NCBI GenBank assembly: GCA_016793505.1
Contig: JAEULW010000138.1
Location: forward strand, 1-33,728
DNA: 33,728 nt
Reading direction: 5' to 3'
Source of the DNA: Methylobacteriaceae bacterium
GTDB taxonomy: Bacteria > Pseudomonadota > Alphaproteobacteria > Rhizobiales > Beijerinckiaceae
Of the stretch, positions 15,826-24,246 are shown piece by piece (the first letter of the stretch is position 1; each line of letters starts with the position of its first letter). The notes below the pieces were generated by a model. That model worked only from the letters and a program-made list of their open reading frames with translations. It ran no database searches and had not been told where the DNA came from. Made by a program: the position numbers and the translations under genes.

Positions 15826-16626
15826 TCACGCGACGAAACGCACGCCGATCGACCCGAGCACCCCGTAGTCGGCCGTCACCTCGTCCCCCGGCGCCACCTC
15901 GATCGGCGTCAGGCAGGTTCCGGTGGTGACGACCTGGCCCCTGGCCAGCGTGACGCCAAGGCGCGACAGTTCGTTGGCGAGCCATGTCAGCCCGATCCTC
16001 GGATCGCCGAGGACGTTCGCGCCGCGTCCCGTCAGAGCAATCGTCCGGCCGGCGCGCACCAGTTTGGCGGGGACCTCGTAGGCGGCGAGGTCGAGATGCC
16101 GCCACGGGGCGGCGGCCGCGGCGCCCAGCACGAACATGTGGGCGCAGGCATTGTCGGCGATGATCTGCGCTTCGCCGGCATGCACGAAATCGACGTAGCG
16201 GGAGTCCGGCGCCTCGATCGCCGGGTGCAGGGATGCGACGGCGGCGAGAACCTCGTCCTGCGTGTAGGGCGTCGGCCTGGGCGCGAGGTCCGCGCCCATG
16301 GTGAAGGCGAACTCCACCTCGGCGACTTTCATGAGGTTGCCGCGCAGCGACACCGGCACGCCCTGCTCGATCACCCGTTCGCGCAACAGGCGACCCGCCA
16401 GGGGGCCGCTGACGCCGATGTGGCGCTGGCCGGCGATGCTGGTTGCGGCGATCTTCCAGCCGAAGACAGGGTGCTCGCTGCGGCGCTCGATCAAAGCCTG
16501 GATGGCGTAGCCTTCAGCCCGGCTCGTCGGCCGCGATGCGTCCGGCAGGCGCTCGAGACGCCCGCTCGCCATCCACGTCCTGTAGAGAAGGTCCGAGGCG
16601 GCCAGCATCTGGGACGGCGTCAACAT
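15826..16626 (-). CDS. MhpD-like 2-keto-4-pentenoate hydratase (fumarylacetoacetate hydrolase superfamily)
   Basis: This 266-residue protein matches the hydratase/decarboxylase branch (MhpD, HpaH, TesE). K58 in GWKIAAT is present. Metal ligands are E103 and E105 in AEVEFAF and E138 in HPAIEAPDSR, at the positions expected for MhpD. The family hydrates 2-hydroxydienoates or handles 2-keto acids from ring or sugar-acid breakdown with Mg2+ or Mn2+. ATG 16626 is chosen because homologues start at this point and a GAGG precedes it. The longer frame adds 40 residues overlapping the upstream gene. It is the last gene of the operon, 16 bases after the enolase-superfamily gene. It may process the 2-keto-3-deoxy acid made by that dehydratase. 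Confidence 0.85.
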   Translation of the reverse strand: MLTPSQMLAASDLLYRTWMASGRLERLPDASRPTSRAEGYAIQALIERRSEHPVFGWKIAATSIAGQRHIGVSGPLAGRLLRERVIEQGVPVSLRGNLMKVAEVEFAFTMGADLAPRPTPYTQDEVLAAVASLHPAIEAPDSRYVDFVHAGEAQIIADNACAHMFVLGAAAAAPWRHLDLAAYEVPAKLVRAGRTIALTGRGANVLGDPRIGLTWLANELSRLGVTLARGQVVTTGTCLTPIEVAPGDEVTADYGVLGSIGVRFVA

Positions 16627-16642
16627 GGGCGACCTCGGCAAA

Positions 16643-17839
16643 TCAGGAGAACATGTCAGGGCTGACGGACAAGCCGGCGACAGACCCTCTGCCGGCGAGC
16701 CTATCGCGACGCACAGGCCAGGTCTGGTGTCGCGCGAGCGCGTCACGATCGGGCACGGCGCCGAGGCCCGGCATGTCGGGCGCTGCGACGCGGCCTTCGC
16801 GCACGCGCAGCCTGTCGCCGACGATCATCTCGCGCCCGGCGTTGGCGTGGCAGTCAACTTCGAGCATGCCCTTGCCGTCGACGGCCGCCAGCAGGTGCAG
16901 GCCGGCAAGCAGGGCGACGCCGCCGCCGAACACATGCGGACACAGGTCCTTGCCATGGGCGACGGCGCTCCGCGCCACCGGGAGGTTGCCGGAGAAGCCG
17001 CCCCACTTGGTGATGTCTGGCTGAATGAACCGGAGGATTTCGCCGCGGGCGGCGGCATGCAGGTCGGCGCCGCGCAGGTTCTCCCCGCCGGCGAGCGGGA
17101 TCGGCGAGGCGGAGGCCAGCGTGCGCCAGTCATGCTCGGGCGCATCGACGCGCATCGGCTCCTCGAGCCAGGCGATGTCGAGCGGCGCGGCGCGGCGGAC
17201 AAAGGCCAGCGCCTCCTCGCAGCCGAACGCCTGGTTCGCGTCGGTCATGATCCGGGCCGAGGGGCCGAGAGCGTCACGCATGGCCGCGAGATTGCGCTGG
17301 TCGCGCTCGGCGCCGAAACCGGTCTTGAGCTTGAAGGCCCGGTGCCCCTCCTCCTGCCTTGCAAGAGCAAAGCGCTCCGGTTCGTCGGGGTTGATGCCTG
17401 TGACGTAGACGGCGACGTCCGACGCGCTCGAGTTCGACAGGACCCGGCAGAGCGGCGCGTCGGCCCGGCGCGCCACCATGTCCCAGACCGCGATATCGAT
17501 TCCCGCCAGCGCCTGCGCAATCGGACCGACTTCGCCTGTCTGCAGGACCAGCACTTCGAGCTGCCGGCTGAGCGTCTCGAACAGCGCCGTCGGGCTCGGG
17601 AAGCTGCGGCCCACGAGTCCCTCGCCGAAGTCGACCACGAGGCGCGCCCGGTGCTCGGCGCCGACGCTCGGCCAATTGCACCAGCACTCGCCCCACCCTT
17701 CCGTTCCGTCGCGATCGACGACCCGGACCAGGACGAACGGGCGATCGCGGAAACTGCCGAAGGCGACCTTGATCGGTTCGCGCAGCGGCGCGCGGTAGGC
17801 ATAGGCTTCGACAGCGGCGAGTTCGATCGCAGTGTTCAT
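16643..17839 (-). CDS. Enolase-superfamily (mandelate racemase/muconate lactonizing) sugar-acid dehydratase or cycloisomerase
   Basis: This 398-residue member has a capping domain (about 1-125) and a TIM-barrel. Catalytic KxK is K170/K172 in FKLKTG. Metal ligands are D200 in MTDANQAF, E226 or E227 in WLEEP, and E253 in AGGEN. D275 with H302 (CPHVFGGG) forms the second acid/base. This layout is shared by acid-sugar dehydratases and by galactarolactone cycloisomerase. The start at ATG 17839 overlaps the upstream lactonase stop as ATGA, so the two are coupled. A lactonase followed by this enzyme suggests opening of an aldonolactone and then dehydration to a 2-keto-3-deoxy acid. The tail of about 25 residues after the barrel has no recognised motif. 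The sugar is undetermined. Confidence 0.87.
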   Translation of the reverse strand: MNTAIELAAVEAYAYRAPLREPIKVAFGSFRDRPFVLVRVVDRDGTEGWGECWCNWPSVGAEHRARLVVDFGEGLVGRSFPSPTALFETLSRQLEVLVLQTGEVGPIAQALAGIDIAVWDMVARRADAPLCRVLSNSSASDVAVYVTGINPDEPERFALARQEEGHRAFKLKTGFGAERDQRNLAAMRDALGPSARIMTDANQAFGCEEALAFVRRAAPLDIAWLEEPMRVDAPEHDWRTLASASPIPLAGGENLRGADLHAAARGEILRFIQPDITKWGGFSGNLPVARSAVAHGKDLCPHVFGGGVALLAGLHLLAAVDGKGMLEVDCHANAGREMIVGDRLRVREGRVAAPDMPGLGAVPDRDALARHQTWPVRRDRLAGRGSVAGLSVSPDMFS

Positions 17840-18741
17840 GGCAGGTCTCGGGCGGGGCGCGGGCACAGGGCGAGGCGGACACGGGGCTCGGGCAGGCCGG
17901 GCACGTCGACCTCGACAGCCAGCAAGGCGCCGGCCAACGGTTGCGCGGCGCGCTCGGCTTCGGTCAGGTTCTGGCAGGTCGTGGTGACGAAGAGAGTCCT
18001 GAGCTCCTCGCCGCCGAAGGCGCAACAGGTCGGGCGGTCGACCGGCATGGGGATGACGCGATCGACGCGCCCGTCCGGCGCGTAGCGGACAACCCGCGAT
18101 CCGAAGAACTCGGCGTTCCAGAGATGGCCCTCGGCGTCGACAGCCGAGCCGTCGGGAAAGCTCGGCCGCACGGTCTCGGCGAAGACGCGCCGCGCGCCGA
18201 CGGTTCCACGGACGGCGTCGAACGGATAGGCGTCGATCCGGTGCTGTAGCGAGTCGGCGAAGTACAGCGTTTCGCCGTCCGGGCTCCAGGCAAGGCTGTT
18301 GGGGATGCAGACGCCGTCGAGGACCGGCGCCGGTCCGGACGGATCGAGGCGATAGAGCTTTCCCTCCGCAGCGCGCGTGACGTTGTGCATCGTGCCGATC
18401 CAGAACCGGCCCTGGGGATCGCAGCGCCCGTCGTTGAAGCGATGGCCGTCAGGCATGTCGGCGATCTCTGCCAGCGTCGTCAGCCGGCCGCTCTCGAAGT
18501 CGAGCAGCGCGATCCGGTTGCCGAGGGCGACGAGCAGATCCGGCCCATCGGTGAGGGCGATCGCTCCGATGAGCCCCGGCATCGTCCGGCTCTCGACCCG
18601 GTCTGCCGCGACGTCGAGCCGGCGTACGGCGGGCGCGCGGATGTCCACCCAGTAGAGAGACTTCTGTGCGGCATGCCAGACGGGGCACTCCCCGAGAATG
18701 TCCCGATGGGCTCCGCCCTGTCGCGTCAGCGCGGCCATCAC
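17836..18741 (-). CDS. SMP-30/gluconolactonase family lactonase
   Basis: This 301-residue six-bladed beta-propeller has metal-site residues at the positions known for SMP-30: E18 in LGECPVW, N103 in RFNDGRCD, N148 in IPNSLAW and D197 in FPDGSAVD. The family hydrolyses aldonolactones with a divalent metal. Two adjacent ATGs (18741, 18738) could start it. It is coupled to the following enolase-superfamily gene by a 4-base overlap. The 194 bases upstream hold a palindrome (18806-18821) and may contain an extra promoter. Members are also used as sulfogluconolactonase in sulfo-Entner-Doudoroff bacteria, which matters for the substrate question here. Confidence 0.88.
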   Translation of the reverse strand: MMAALTRQGGAHRDILGECPVWHAAQKSLYWVDIRAPAVRRLDVAADRVESRTMPGLIGAIALTDGPDLLVALGNRIALLDFESGRLTTLAEIADMPDGHRFNDGRCDPQGRFWIGTMHNVTRAAEGKLYRLDPSGPAPVLDGVCIPNSLAWSPDGETLYFADSLQHRIDAYPFDAVRGTVGARRVFAETVRPSFPDGSAVDAEGHLWNAEFFGSRVVRYAPDGRVDRVIPMPVDRPTCCAFGGEELRTLFVTTTCQNLTEAERAAQPLAGALLAVEVDVPGLPEPRVRLALCPRPARDLP

Positions 18742-18805
18742 GTGGCGCGTCCGCTGTCGACGGGCGTCTCGGCGCAGACGCGCTGGATGGCGGCGACGGC
18801 GCCTC

Positions 18806-18821
18806 GGTCAATCGATTGGCC
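18806..18821. promoter_or_regulatory. Operator-like palindrome upstream of the lactonase gene
   Basis: GGTCAATCGATTGGCC is palindromic at 14 of 16 positions with a perfect core CAATCGATTG. It lies 65-80 bases before the lactonase start and downstream of the GntR gene. It could be an operator for an internal promoter, but no matching copy was found elsewhere. Confidence 0.35.
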
Positions 18822-18935
18822 ACAGCTCTGCTTCATTGCGTCATCCCGCGTCGTTCACGACAAGCGACCGGCGGCTGCGGATCGGAGCTCCGGCCGCTCG
18901 GGGCGCATGGCCTGCGCCGGGTTGGCCGGGTCCGC

Positions 18936-19727
18936 CTAGTCGTTTTGCGCCGCCGCGATCCGCCCCTCAGCCCGCTCCAGATGCGCAAGCATGGCGCGCT
19001 CGCCCTCCTGCCGATCCTGAGCCTCGATGGCGGCGTAGATGCGGTTGTGCTCGGCCAGAACCGTGCGGCATCGCTCGGCGTTGTCGAAGCGGTCCATGCG
19101 GCGCATCAGGTTAACGCCGTGGCCGATGTCGTATTCGACCGACCGGATCGCCTCGATCACGCGCAGGTTGTGACTGGCGGAGGCGACCGCCAGATGGAAT
19201 TTTGCGTCCAGAGGCGCCGCGGCTGCTCCGTCTCGCAGCGCGACGCGCTCGTATTCCCTGATCGCCGCGCGAATGGCTTTGAGATCGGCCGCCGTCCGGC
19301 GGGCGCACGCCAGCATGACGGCATGCGGCTCGACGATGCGGCGGAACTCGAGGTTCTCCTCGAAGAGTTTCAGCTTCTGGGGCGCGAGCGCGTGTCCCTT
19401 CGGCCGGGCTTGCACGAAGGACCCCAGGCCGCGCCGCGAAACGATCAACCCCTCCGATCTCAGCCGGTCCAGAGCTTCGCGCACGACCGGCCGCGAAATG
19501 CCGAACATGGCGCACATCTCGTTCTCGGGCGGCAACATCTGCCCCTCGCGGAACTCCCCCATGATGATCTTGTGGAACAGGAAGGCGTAGGCCTGATCGG
19601 CAAAGCGGCTGCGCCGAAAGGTGGGGAAGGCGCCGACGACACCTTTCGCCGCATGCCGGGAGCCGCCTTGTCGGAGGCCAGAAGCCTTGGCCTCGACGCC
19701 TGGTCCGTCATGTTCGATCTCGGTCAT
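18936..19727 (-). CDS. GntR-family regulator, FCD (FadR) subgroup
   Basis: This 263-residue regulator has a winged HTH at about 41-107 (ENEMCAMFGISRPVVREALDRLRSEGLI). A helical FCD ligand domain spans about 113-255. Candidate metal or ligand residues are the Asp/His in DAKFHLAVASASHN and the His in EHNRIYAAIEAQD. FCD regulators usually repress catabolic operons and release DNA on binding a carboxylic or sugar acid. The N-terminal 35 residues are a poorly conserved extension, so a later start is possible. Its ATG overlaps the stop of the small lyase subunit as ATGA, placing it inside the operon. It is the only regulator gene in 15.8-33.7 kb and so the best candidate for the paired palindromes at 25963 and 30885. 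Confidence 0.9.
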   Translation of the reverse strand: MTEIEHDGPGVEAKASGLRQGGSRHAAKGVVGAFPTFRRSRFADQAYAFLFHKIIMGEFREGQMLPPENEMCAMFGISRPVVREALDRLRSEGLIVSRRGLGSFVQARPKGHALAPQKLKLFEENLEFRRIVEPHAVMLACARRTAADLKAIRAAIREYERVALRDGAAAAPLDAKFHLAVASASHNLRVIEAIRSVEYDIGHGVNLMRRMDRFDNAERCRTVLAEHNRIYAAIEAQDRQEGERAMLAHLERAEGRIAAAQND

Positions 19728-20008
19728 GAGGTGACCCGGTTGCTGCGGATATTGTGGACGTGAACGTGAGCGCCGACGTCGATCGGCGCCGTCGCGACGC
19801 CGATCGGTTGTCCATACTTGAACACGGTCTGGCCGGGCGCGAGGGTCGCGAGGGCGACCTTGTGACAGAGCGGCACGTCGTCGACGACCCTGATCCGGAA
19901 CTGGGCGCCGTTGCAGGCGACGGCGACGCTTTCTCCCGCAGCGATCGGTCGCAGCGCTGTGGCGACATTGTCGTTCGCGGCGAGACTGATTGCGTCGGCG
20001 GCCGTCAC
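19724..20008 (-). CDS. UxaA/SuyA-type lyase small subunit (SAF domain)
   Basis: This 94-residue protein consists of one SAF domain. It ends in the conserved pattern YGQPIG...I..GAHVHVHNI. In altronate dehydratase this domain is fused to the large domain. In (2R)-sulfolactate sulfo-lyase (SuyAB) it is a separate subunit of this size. The GTG start at 20008 overlaps the stop of the large subunit as GTGA. It probably forms a complex with that protein and holds part of the active site. Function as dehydratase or sulfo-lyase cannot be decided from sequence alone. Confidence 0.85.
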   Translation of the reverse strand: MTAADAISLAANDNVATALRPIAAGESVAVACNGAQFRIRVVDDVPLCHKVALATLAPGQTVFKYGQPIGVATAPIDVGAHVHVHNIRSNRVTS

Positions 20009-21162
20009 AGGGCCACTCCGTAGCGGCTGACCACTTCGTCCCCCTCCATCAGCACCTCGCCCCAGGTCGCTCCTCCGGACGCCACGCGCAGAAGCTCATC
20101 GAAGAGCGCCTCGCCCGCCGCTGTCAGGTCCTGATTGCCGCGGAAGGCCCGGGATGCGTCGAAGTCGATCTGTTCGCGCAGCCTCGCTGCGCTCTCGGGA
20201 TTGGCGCTCACCTTCAGCGTCGGCGCGATCAGGCTCACATAGCTGTTGCCCACGCCCGTCGTGAACAGATTGAGCTGGGCGCCCGCTACGACGAAGCCGG
20301 TCATCGATTCGGGCGCATAGGACGCCGCGTCCATGAGCCACAGGCCCGGTCCGGCGGGACTCTCGCCATAGGCGATCAGCCCCTCGATGCGACTGGCGCC
20401 GCTCTTGGCGATCGCCCCCAACGACTTTTCCTCGATGGTCGAGAGTCCGGCCGCGATATTCGTCGGACCCGGGTTGGATCTGACCAGATCGACGCCCGCA
20501 GCGCTGGCGGCCTGCTGTCGGGCGTTCGCGGCGGCGCGGATCCGCGACGCGACGTCCGGCCGGCGCGCCCTTGCTGCGAGAAGCTCTTCTGCGCCGATCC
20601 ACTCCATCGTCTCGCCAAGGATCGCCGTGCCGCCGGCCGCGACGATCTGGTCAGCGACGAGGCCGAGCAACGGATTGGCGACCAGCCCCGAACTCGGATC
20701 CGAGCGACCGCATTCCAGCCCCACGCAGAGCGCCGAGAGCGGCGCCGGGCGCGGGCGAAGATCGCTGATGGCGCGCGCCAGCCGCGCCGCAGCGCGAACG
20801 CCGCGCTCGACAAGCGTGATGGCGTCGTGCCCGCATTCGTCGAGCGTGAAGCCCGCGTGGAGCTGGCCGGCTCCCTCCATGCGGGCGACCACCGCCTTCA
20901 TCTGCGGGGAGTTGTCGCCCACGACCACGGTCGCGCCGACATTGGGATGCGTGACGAGGGAGTCGATCGCGCGCGCCTGCACGATGGCGTCGGCGCCGGT
21001 GAGGCCGACGCCATAGGGCAGCACGACCACGACGGCGCCATCGATCTGCGCGGCGATCCGCCGGGCGGCGCGGCCGGTGAGGCCGCCGAGCGACAGGACG
21101 AGCAGCAGATTGCGCACGCCGATCCTTCCGTCCTCGCGATGATAGCCGAGAAACATGGCCAT
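20005..21162 (-). CDS. UxaA/SuyB-type lyase large subunit (altronate/galactarate dehydratase or sulfolactate sulfo-lyase family)
   Basis: This 385-residue protein has the family N-terminus GYHREDGRIGVRN (6-18), the Cys-containing motif LECGRSDPSSGLVANP (149-164) and NPGPTNIAAGLSTIEEKSLG further on. These enzymes use iron to eliminate water from sugar acids, or sulfite from sulfolactate in the SuyB branch. The length and the separate SAF subunit match SuyAB. Many split UxaA homologues of unknown substrate also exist. GGAGAG lies about 10 bases before ATG 21162. The gene sits 30 bases after a YihU-like dehydrogenase and downstream of a TauABC-type transporter, which favours an acidic C3 or sugar-acid substrate, possibly sulfonated. 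Confidence 0.85.
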   Translation of the reverse strand: MAMFLGYHREDGRIGVRNLLLVLSLGGLTGRAARRIAAQIDGAVVVVLPYGVGLTGADAIVQARAIDSLVTHPNVGATVVVGDNSPQMKAVVARMEGAGQLHAGFTLDECGHDAITLVERGVRAAARLARAISDLRPRPAPLSALCVGLECGRSDPSSGLVANPLLGLVADQIVAAGGTAILGETMEWIGAEELLAARARRPDVASRIRAAANARQQAASAAGVDLVRSNPGPTNIAAGLSTIEEKSLGAIAKSGASRIEGLIAYGESPAGPGLWLMDAASYAPESMTGFVVAGAQLNLFTTGVGNSYVSLIAPTLKVSANPESAARLREQIDFDASRAFRGNQDLTAAGEALFDELLRVASGGATWGEVLMEGDEVVSRYGVAL

Positions 21163-21192
21163 GCCGTCAACTCTCTCCAGAACGCCGGCGCC

Positions 21193-22086
21193 TCAGGACT
21201 TCTGGCGCACCCTGATGCCGAGTTCGTCCTCGCGGATGCGCATCAGGGCGGCCGTGTCGCGATCCGCAAAGCCCTTCTCCATGGCGCTCTCGAGCGTCTT
21301 CTGACAGGCCGCGCCGACCCAGGGCTCGAAGCCCATGGCGCGTCCGAGTTCGACCGCCAGTCGCACGTCCTTGGCGGCGAGCTTGACCATGAAGCCCGGG
21401 CTGTCGTCGCCCCTGAAGGCCTTCTTGGGCATCGCCACGAAGAGCTGGGCGTTGTTGCTCATCGTGGTTTTCATGATTTCCATGATGAGGTCGAGATCGA
21501 GCCCGGACTTGACGCCGATCGCCAGCGCCTCCGTGTTGGCGGCCATGATCGTGGTCGCCAGCAGGTTGTTGGTGATTTTCATCGCATGGCCCATGCCCTG
21601 GCCGCCGCAAATGTACGTGTCGGTGCCCATGCACGAAAGCACCGGCCGCACCCTCTCGATGACCGCCGGCTCGCCGCCGACCATCAGCGTCAGCGTGCCG
21701 GTGACGGCGTGCTCGGATGTCTTGCCCACCGGGCTGTCGACCATGTTGAGGCCGCGCTTCCTCAACTCGGCGCCGACGCGTTGCGAGGTCATCGGGTCGA
21801 TCGTGCTCATGTCGATCACGACGCCGCCCGGCGGCAGGCCCTCGGCGACGCCGTCCTTGCCGAGCACGACGGTTTCGACGTGCCTGGGCTCGGGCAACAT
21901 CGTGACGACGACCTCGCTCGCCGCCCCCACCTCACGCGGGCTCGCGGCCGCCGTGGCCCCGGCGTCGACGAGACGCCGCACAGCTTTCGGATCAACGTCG
22001 AACACCGTCAGCGCATGGCCGCCTTTCAGGATATTGAGCGCCATGGGGCCGCCCATGACGCCGAGGCCGACAAATCCTACGTTCAT
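21193..22086 (-). CDS. Beta-hydroxyacid dehydrogenase (HIBADH/GlxR/YihU family)
   Basis: This 297-residue NAD(P)-dependent dehydrogenase has the N-terminal dinucleotide motif GLGVMG (about 7-12). The catalytic Lys is K170 in KITNNLL, with N174 nearby, and K239 lies in LAAKD. The substrate loop is DSPVGKTSEHAVTG, with G121-K122-T123-S124 replacing the DxPVSGG of hydroxyisobutyrate and tartronate-semialdehyde reductases. The sulfolactaldehyde reductase YihU has, from memory, GRTS here with its Arg contacting the sulfonate. This suggests an anionic aldehyde or alcohol such as sulfolactaldehyde, but GR/GK-containing paralogues of other function exist. It is placed between the transporter SBP gene (37-base gap) and the lyase genes, and is likely co-transcribed with both. 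Confidence 0.87.
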   Translation of the reverse strand: MNVGFVGLGVMGGPMALNILKGGHALTVFDVDPKAVRRLVDAGATAAASPREVGAASEVVVTMLPEPRHVETVVLGKDGVAEGLPPGGVVIDMSTIDPMTSQRVGAELRKRGLNMVDSPVGKTSEHAVTGTLTLMVGGEPAVIERVRPVLSCMGTDTYICGGQGMGHAMKITNNLLATTIMAANTEALAIGVKSGLDLDLIMEIMKTTMSNNAQLFVAMPKKAFRGDDSPGFMVKLAAKDVRLAVELGRAMGFEPWVGAACQKTLESAMEKGFADRDTAALMRIREDELGIRVRQKS

Positions 22087-22123
22087 GATCGAGTCTCTCT
22101 TCTTGCGGATCAGGACGCGACGC

Positions 22124-23374
22124 TCAGCTCCGGTCGGCCCACTTGGCGATGTCCCACAGCGGCAACCCGCGCAGGTCGCTCACGTCGGTGCGGCTGAATT
22201 CCGTCGCGGCGGGTTTGCCGCCGGAGCGTTCGAAAGCCTCCTTCACGAGCGGCGTGGTCAGCGCGAAGCTCTCCTTCACCCGGCCCCAGGTGAGCGGCTT
22301 GTCGATGACCTTCGCGTCGACGAGATATTTCGACACCTCGAGCACGGCGCGAGCGTCGTTCTCGGTAGGCCAGATCCAGCCGCGGGCGTGCAGCACGTCG
22401 TCCTTCACGGCCTTGGCGCCGGCCGCGGCGTCGAGCTGCCAGTACTGCTTGACGAGCTGCGAGACCTCGCCGGCATCGGTCTTCGACAGCGTGGCGACGG
22501 CTTCCTGCTGCGCGCTCAGGAACGCCACCACCACCTTCGGGTGCTCCTCGGCGATCTTGTTGCGCACCAGCCAGAACGAACGGTGCAGGTAGTAGCCGTC
22601 GGGATAGAAGGCGGACTTCTTCACCGATGGCAGGAGATGGCCCGCGCCCGAGCCGAGCGGCCCTTCATAGTGGCTTTCGGTGTAGCCGAAGGAGTTCATG
22701 ATCGCGACGGATCCGGTCGGCTCGGCGGCGAGGAACGCCGGATAGATGGCGACCGTCGCGTCCATGCCGGTGGGCACCTGCGCGGCCTGCGCCAGCGTCG
22801 GCGTGTTGACGATCTTGATGTCGTGGTCCTTCGGGTTCGGCGAACCGAGTTCGTGCCGCAGCATCTGCGCCAGCGCATTGTAGGGGTCGCCGCCTAGAAG
22901 GGCACCGACCGTCTTGCCCTTGAGGTCCTGCATCGTGCGGATCTTGCTGTCCTTGCGCGTCGCGATGACGAAGCGCAGGTGCCCCTCGCCGACCACCATC
23001 AGGCTGATCGGCAGGTTGGCGACGATGGCGCGGATGATCGGCGTATTGCCCCACATGCCCATGTCGAGATTGTTGCCGACCATGGCCTCGACCATCGGCA
23101 GGGCCGTCGGATATTCCCGCCAGTCCACGGCGACGTCGTAACCCAGCGCCGCCGCATGCTTCTCGAACAGCTTGTTGTTGATCATGTACTGCGACATGGG
23201 CGAGTTGTAGGCCGCCCACGGGATGCGCCCGACCGAGACCTTGAGCTGCCTGAGCGCGCCCTGGCCGCGCGCCACGTAGGGCGCGGCGACGCCCGCCGCC
23301 AGGAAGGCGCCGCCCAGCCCGCGCAGGACCGTGCGGCGAGGAATGCTGCAAATCGTACCATTCTTGCCAGACAT
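22124..23374 (-). CDS. NitT/TauT-family ABC transporter substrate-binding protein
   Basis: This 416-residue SsuA/TauA-like binding protein has a twin-arginine signal (PRRTVLRG, R13-R14) and a hydrophobic core ending near residue 38. The mature domain begins KVSVGRIPWAAYNSPM and includes GNNLDMGMWGNTPIIRAIV and LKGKTVGALLGGDPYNALAQML, typical of NMT1/SsuA proteins. ATG 23374 is preceded by GGAGG. The open frame upstream of it is a shadow. Relatives bind aliphatic sulfonates, taurine, nitrate or pyrimidine precursors. It works with the ATPase and two permeases encoded upstream. Confidence 0.9.
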   Translation of the reverse strand: MSGKNGTICSIPRRTVLRGLGGAFLAAGVAAPYVARGQGALRQLKVSVGRIPWAAYNSPMSQYMINNKLFEKHAAALGYDVAVDWREYPTALPMVEAMVGNNLDMGMWGNTPIIRAIVANLPISLMVVGEGHLRFVIATRKDSKIRTMQDLKGKTVGALLGGDPYNALAQMLRHELGSPNPKDHDIKIVNTPTLAQAAQVPTGMDATVAIYPAFLAAEPTGSVAIMNSFGYTESHYEGPLGSGAGHLLPSVKKSAFYPDGYYLHRSFWLVRNKIAEEHPKVVVAFLSAQQEAVATLSKTDAGEVSQLVKQYWQLDAAAGAKAVKDDVLHARGWIWPTENDARAVLEVSKYLVDAKVIDKPLTWGRVKESFALTTPLVKEAFERSGGKPAATEFSRTDVSDLRGLPLWDIAKWADRS

Positions 23375-23412
23375 GCTTTCCTCCACTTCCCGAGCAGGTT
23401 CTTTTTCTCGTG

Positions 23413-24246
23413 CTAGCCGATGGCCTGATAGGCGTCGTCGCGGATCAGTTCCCAGACCTGCTTGGTAAGCGCGGCGAACCGCGGGTCGGCGCGCGTTCCC
23501 TCCTCGCGCGGACGCGGCAGGTCGATCGGCAGGATCGCCCGGATCCGTCCGGGACCCGTGCCCATGACGACAACGCGGTCGGCGAGGAAGACCGCCTCCT
23601 CGATGTCGTGGGTGATGAAGATCGCCGTCTTTCGCTCGGCCCTGGGGGCCGTCTCGCCCCAGATCCTCAGAAGCTCGACCTGCAGGATCAGACGCGTCTG
23701 CGCATCGAGCGCGCCGAGCGGCTCGTCCATCAGCAGCACGTCCGGGCCGTTGGCGAGGAGCCGCGCCAGCGCCACGCGCTGGCACATGCCGCCCGAGAGC
23801 TGGTGCGGGAATTTGTCTTCCGCGCCCTTCAGGCGAACGAGTTCGACGAAGTGGCGCACGCGGGCGTCGCGCTCGGCGCGGGACAGCCCGCGGCCGGGCG
23901 TGCCGTTCTCGAGGCCGAAGCCGATGTTCTGGCTGACAGTCAGCCACGGATAGAGCGCATAGTCCTGGAACATCACGCCGCGGTCGGCGCCGGGACCGGC
24001 AATCGGCCTGCCGTCCATGGTGATCGTTCCGCTGGTCGGCGCATCGAGGCCAGCGACGAGATTCATGATCGTCGACTTGCCGCATCCCGATGGCCCGACG
24101 ACGCAGACGAACTCTCCGGCCTCGATGCTGAGCCCGACATCGGTGACGGCCAGGGTGCGCTTGCCCGTGCGCGGCGCGACGAATTCCTTTGCGACCGCGG
24201 TGAAGCGCAACTTGGGCGTCGCCTCCCGGGCGGATGCAGCGCTCAT
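23413..24246 (-). CDS. NitT/TauT-family ABC transporter ATP-binding protein
   Basis: This 277-residue ATPase has Walker A GPSGCGKST (51-59), Q-loop FQDYALYPW, signature LSGGMCQRV (150-158), Walker B LLMDEPLGALD (171-181) and the switch THD (H213). The LDAQTR and THDIEEAVFLADRV patterns are typical of SsuB/TauB. Its ATG overlaps the stop of the upstream permease gene as ATGA. It energises uptake with the two permeases and the Tat-exported SBP. Confidence 0.93.
   Translation of the reverse strand: MSAASAREATPKLRFTAVAKEFVAPRTGKRTLAVTDVGLSIEAGEFVCVVGPSGCGKSTIMNLVAGLDAPTSGTITMDGRPIAGPGADRGVMFQDYALYPWLTVSQNIGFGLENGTPGRGLSRAERDARVRHFVELVRLKGAEDKFPHQLSGGMCQRVALARLLANGPDVLLMDEPLGALDAQTRLILQVELLRIWGETAPRAERKTAIFITHDIEEAVFLADRVVVMGTGPGRIRAILPIDLPRPREEGTRADPRFAALTKQVWELIRDDAYQAIG

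Noticed and set aside
19990-22197. Plus-strand open frame of 735 codons opposite the lyase and dehydrogenase genes
   Set aside because: It is antisense to genes with clear motifs, and its Arg/His/Asp-rich composition is typical of a GC-rich shadow frame.
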